The position numbers and the translations under genes were made by a program. The notes beneath the pieces were generated by a model. It made no database searches. It was given only the letters and a program-made list of their open reading frames with translations, and had not been told where the DNA came from. DNA of 17,022 bases from CAIKKV01 sp044346855 (lineage in GTDB: Bacteria; Verrucomicrobiota; Kiritimatiellia; CAIKKV01): NCBI GenBank assembly GCA_044346855.1, contig JBIIYJ010000093.1, forward strand, positions 1 to 17,022, written 5' to 3'. Positions 14,178 through 17,022 of this stretch are shown one piece after another (position 1 is the stretch's first letter; every line of letters starts with the position of its first letter).

Positions 14178-14768
14178 ATGATCAAGCACAGAACCGCCAA
14201 GCTTGCCCGCAAGACGCGGGAGACGGATATCGCCATCGCCCTCGATCTCGACGGCGACGGGTCATCCTCCATCCGCACCGGCATCGGCTTCATGGACCAC
14301 ATGCTGGAATTGCTGGCCAAGCATTCCCTGGTCGATCTGACCGTGCGGGCCAAGGGGGATCTGAACGTGGACGACCACCACACGGTGGAAGACCTCGGGC
14401 TGGCCCTGGGCCAGGCGCTCAACCAGGCCCTCGGCGACCGCAAGGGGATCGTCCGCTACGGCTGGTGCATGCTGCCCATGGACGACACGCTGGCCACGGC
14501 CGCGCTGGACCTGGGAGGGCGCCCGTACCTCGTCTTCACCCCGCTGCACACGAAGAAGATCAAGGCGTTCGACGTCAACCTGATCGGCGAATTTTTCCGC
14601 GCCTTCTGCACCGAAGGGCGGCTCAACCTCCATCTCGCGCAGTCGTACGGCAAGGACCCCCACCATGGCTACGAGGCCATGTTCAAGGCGTTCGCCCGGG
14701 CCCTGCGGATGGCCTGCCAGAAGGACGCCCGCGTGAAAGGGGTTCCCTCCAGCAAGGGTTCCATTTAA
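14178..14768 (+). CDS. hisB: Imidazoleglycerol-phosphate dehydratase
   Basis: A 196-residue monofunctional HisB (no phosphatase domain). Signatures are GIGFMDHML (36-43) and DDHHTVED (65-72), which supply metal-binding His and Glu residues, and a C-terminal GKDPHHGYEAMFKA that repeats the HH-x-x-E metal motif. The family consensus there is G-x-N-x-HH, so Asp in place of Asn is a small variant. It catalyses dehydration of IGP to imidazole acetol phosphate in histidine synthesis. No Shine-Dalgarno is seen. TATCAT 6 nt upstream of the ATG suggests a possible leaderless transcript. hisA starts 10 nt after its stop. Confidence 0.96.
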   Translation: MIKHRTAKLARKTRETDIAIALDLDGDGSSSIRTGIGFMDHMLELLAKHSLVDLTVRAKGDLNVDDHHTVEDLGLALGQALNQALGDRKGIVRYGWCMLPMDDTLATAALDLGGRPYLVFTPLHTKKIKAFDVNLIGEFFRAFCTEGRLNLHLAQSYGKDPHHGYEAMFKAFARALRMACQKDARVKGVPSSKGSI

Positions 14769-14778
14769 AAAGGCAGCG

Positions 14779-15507
14779 ATGTTTACGATCATTCCCGCCA
14801 TCGACATCAAGAACGGCAAATGCGTCCGGCTCAAGCAGGGCCGGCTCGACGAGATGACCGTCTATTCCGACGACCCCGTGGCCATGGCCGTGAAGTGGCA
14901 GGCGGAAGGCGCGACCTTCCTGCACGTGGTCGACCTGGACGGCGCCTTCGAGAAGCGGCCGGTCCACACCGAGCAGGTGGCGGCCATCGTGCGCGCCCTC
15001 TCCATTCCCGTCGAGCTGGGCGGCGGCATCCGCACGGCCGGGCACATCCGCGACCTGCTGGACCGCGGGGTGACCCGCGTGATCCTCGGCACCCGCGCCT
15101 GCTCGGACCCGGGCAGCGTGCGGCAGCTGACGGCCGAGTTCGGCAGCGCCATCGCCATCGGCATCGACGCCCGCGGCGGCAAGGTGCAGGTCAACGGCTG
15201 GGTTGAAACCACCGAGATGACGGCCCTGGACCTGGGCCGCCGGATGGAGCAGGCCGGCGTCCGCACCCTGATTTACACGGACACCGCCACGGACGGCATG
15301 CTGGGAGGGCCGAACACGGCGGCGGTGCGCGCGCTGTGCGAAACCGTTCCGGGCTGCCGCGTCATCGCCTCGGGCGGCGTCTCCGAACCGGCCCACGCGA
15401 AGCAGCTGGCGGCCATGGGGTTGGACAATCTGGAGGGGGCGATCGTGGGGAAGGCCTTGTACGACGGCCGCACCACCCTGGCCGACCTCCAGGCGGCGGC
15501 CCGCTGA
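14779..15507 (+). CDS. hisA: Phosphoribosylformimino-5-aminoimidazole carboxamide ribotide isomerase
   Basis: A 242-residue (beta-alpha)8 barrel. Catalytic Asp9 (IIPAIDI) and Asp130 (IGIDARGG), phosphate-binding ELGGGIR (79-85), YTDTATDGM and the second phosphate site SGGV identify HisA and not HisF. It carries out the Amadori isomerisation of ProFAR in histidine synthesis. The ribosome binding site AAGG lies 5 nt before the ATG. It directly follows hisB. hisH, commonly between them, is absent, as are hisF and hisIE, so the histidine pathway is split in this genome. Confidence 0.96.
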   Translation: MFTIIPAIDIKNGKCVRLKQGRLDEMTVYSDDPVAMAVKWQAEGATFLHVVDLDGAFEKRPVHTEQVAAIVRALSIPVELGGGIRTAGHIRDLLDRGVTRVILGTRACSDPGSVRQLTAEFGSAIAIGIDARGGKVQVNGWVETTEMTALDLGRRMEQAGVRTLIYTDTATDGMLGGPNTAAVRALCETVPGCRVIASGGVSEPAHAKQLAAMGLDNLEGAIVGKALYDGRTTLADLQAAAR

Positions 15508-15515
15508 GGAATAAC

Positions 15516-16805
15516 ATGGAACCGGTTCTCGGCGAATTATCCAACGGGCTGCGGGTCGTCACCTGCCGCATGCCCTCCGTCGAAAGCGTCTCCGTGGGCG
15601 TCTGGGTCGGCGTGGGCGGCCGCCATGAGAAGCCCGCCCTCTCCGGCATCAGCCACTTCATCGAGCACCTCCTGTTCAAGGGCACCCGGACCCGGTCGGC
15701 GTCGGCCATCTCCCGCGCCATCGAGGGGCGGGGGGGCGACTTCAACGCGTTCACGCAGGAGGACGCCACCTGCTATTACGTCCGCATGGCCGCCCGCCAC
15801 GCCGACGCCGCGTTCGCGATCCTGACCGACATGATCCGCCATCCCCGGTTCGCCGCGGCCGACGTGGACTCCGAGCGGGACGTTATCCGCGACGAGATCC
15901 TGATGTACCGCGACCAGCCCGCCCAGGTGGCGGAAGACTGCCTGGGCGAGCTGCTCTGGTCGGGCCACCCGCTCGGCCGGCCGCTGGTGGGCTCGCCCGC
16001 CACGCTCGACGGCATCCGCCGTTCCGATATCGCCGCCTTCAAGGACTCCGCCTACGTGCCGTCCTCCACCGTGCTGGCCGTGGCGGGGCAGGTCGATCAC
16101 GACCGCTGGATGCGCCGCGCGGAAAAGGCGTTCGGCGACTGGTCCGGCCGTTTCGGGGTTCCCTGCGCGCCGGTCGACCGCGCCGTGCCCCAGCGGCGGA
16201 TCGGGCTGACGGCCAAGGAGTCGGAGCAGTCCCACCTGGCGCTCGGGTTCCGCGTCTTCGGCCGGCACGATCCCCGCCGCCACGCGCTCAAGGTGCTGTC
16301 CGTGGTGCTGGGCGAGAACATGAGCTCCCGCCTGTTCCAGGTGGTCCGGGAGAAGCACGGCCTGGCCTACGCCATCCAGTCGTGCACCTCGCATTTCGCC
16401 GACTCGGGCTCGCTCGTCATCACGGCGGGCGCGGATCCGGAAAAGGTCCGCCGCGTGCTGGCCCTGGTCGGCCGCGAGCTGCGCCGGCTGCGCGAGACGC
16501 CGGTGGGCGACCGCGAGCTGCGGCGCGCCAAGGATTACCTGACGGGCCAGGTGCGCCTGGGCCTGGAGAGCTCCGGCCGCCAGATGAACTGGGCCGGCGA
16601 GGCGGTGCTCGCCTACGGGCGGTTCGTCTCCCCCGAGGAGGTCATCGCCGCCATCGAGGGCGTGCGGGCCGGGGCCGTGCAGGACGAGGCGAAGGCCGTC
16701 TTCAAGGCCTCGTCCGCCAGCCTGGCCGTCGTCGCGGCGGACCTGAAACAGGAACAGGCGCCGGAGTTCGAGCGGCTTCTCCGGTCCGCGTTAAGCGGGG
16801 CGTGA
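15516..16805 (+). CDS. Zinc metallopeptidase, M16 family (pitrilysin / processing-peptidase type)
   Basis: A 429-residue single-chain M16B-type peptidase. ATG 15516 has GAGGA 6 nt upstream and lies 8 nt after the hisA stop. The inverted zinc motif HFIEH (His47, Glu50, His51) is followed 76 residues later by Glu127 (DEILMYRDQP), as in active M16 subunits. The C-terminal half has the substrate-binding Arg and Tyr region (SSRLFQVVREKHGLAYAI). No signal peptide is seen, so it is probably cytoplasmic or inner-membrane associated. Because the zinc site is complete, this is an active-type subunit and not the inactive partner. The last 15 nt overlap the end of the convergent gene. Confidence 0.94.
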   Translation: MEPVLGELSNGLRVVTCRMPSVESVSVGVWVGVGGRHEKPALSGISHFIEHLLFKGTRTRSASAISRAIEGRGGDFNAFTQEDATCYYVRMAARHADAAFAILTDMIRHPRFAAADVDSERDVIRDEILMYRDQPAQVAEDCLGELLWSGHPLGRPLVGSPATLDGIRRSDIAAFKDSAYVPSSTVLAVAGQVDHDRWMRRAEKAFGDWSGRFGVPCAPVDRAVPQRRIGLTAKESEQSHLALGFRVFGRHDPRRHALKVLSVVLGENMSSRLFQVVREKHGLAYAIQSCTSHFADSGSLVITAGADPEKVRRVLALVGRELRRLRETPVGDRELRRAKDYLTGQVRLGLESSGRQMNWAGEAVLAYGRFVSPEEVIAAIEGVRAGAVQDEAKAVFKASSASLAVVAADLKQEQAPEFERLLRSALSGA

Positions 16806-17022
16806 GGGGGCGAACGGCGGCACCTTGTCGGGCCGCCCTTCCCAGGCCGCCTGCAGCAGCGGCTTCATCACGCGCGGCACGTCGGCCGCCGTCATCGGCG
16901 CCGGCATGTTCTTCAGCTTGCTTTCAAGGGCCGGGTCGCACGCGGCCTGGAGCGCCCGCTCGAGGTGGGCGGGGGTGAAGCCCGGAATCTGCGACAGCGC
17001 GACCGGGGCCCCGAGCGTGCGG
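16791..17022 (-). CDS. Iron-containing alcohol dehydrogenase, C-terminal part
   Basis: The minus-strand frame is open from the window edge to TAA at 16793-16791, giving the last 76 residues only. The segment with Leu-Gly-Ala-Pro-Val-x-Leu-Ser-x-Ile-Pro-Gly-(F/M)-Thr, then LKNMPAPMTAADV and Val-Met-x-Pro-Leu-Leu-x-Ala-Ala, matches the end of group III Fe-dependent alcohol dehydrogenases, whose typical C-terminus is 'NMPxPLT-x-x-x-V-x-x-x-M-x-P-(V/I)-L-x-A-A'. The metal ligands and NAD site are outside the window, so substrate is unknown. It overlaps the M16 gene tail to tail by 15 bp. Confidence 0.7.
   Translation of the reverse strand, partial: RTLGAPVALSQIPGFTPAHLERALQAACDPALESKLKNMPAPMTAADVPRVMKPLLQAAWEGRPDKVPPFAPSRPA

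Overview
The window is a gene-dense, GC-rich (roughly two-thirds G+C) bacterial chromosome segment made up mostly of housekeeping genes. Bacterial-type AspRS, RluA-type pseudouridine synthase, the MEP-pathway enzyme IspF, an L,D-transpeptidase, DNA polymerase III delta-prime and ribosomal protein L28 fix it as bacterial. Signal-peptide proteins and the general gene flavour fit a Gram-negative lineage. An uncultured member of the PVC group (Kiritimatiellota / Lentisphaerota / Verrucomicrobiota) is my guess, at low confidence. I see no rRNA, tRNA, CRISPR array, insertion sequence or prophage.

Layout. Positions 1-2194 (minus) hold a secreted protein built of carboxypeptidase-regulatory-like repeats, cut by the window edge. 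Upstream of it lie a strong intrinsic terminator and a small exported-protein gene interrupted by an in-frame TGA. A divergent control region (2195-2326) leads to a plus-strand xylose-isomerase-like gene with an altered metal ligand (2327-3475). A repeat-filled gap (3476-3619) separates it from a convergent beta-CASP metallo-beta-lactamase RNase (minus). A compact divergent promoter (5051-5111) also serves rluA plus a small membrane protein (plus).

Positions 6368-11371 are one plus-strand operon, aspS-ispF-ldt-tmk-holB, with gaps of 2-3 nt or overlaps. It joins tRNA charging, isoprenoid synthesis, wall cross-linking, dTTP supply and the clamp loader. rpmB (11462-11689) has its own promoter and meets the minus-strand dus gene with no base between the two stop codons. 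dus is coupled by an ATGA overlap to an MFS transporter-like gene, and a good promoter lies upstream of that pair. Divergently, hisB-hisA and an M16 zinc peptidase run on the plus strand to 16805. They overlap the 3' end of a minus-strand iron-containing alcohol dehydrogenase that leaves the window.

The most interesting points are: (1) the xylose-isomerase homologue in which one metal-site Asp aligns with His; (2) a recurrent promoter element, GCTTGCGT, 16-17 nt upstream of a -10 box in front of three unrelated genes; (3) an intergenic block of 9-bp palindromic-core repeats followed directly by 7-bp repeats; and (4) the TGA-interrupted exported-protein gene. I did not find convincing evidence of a wholly new multi-gene system here.
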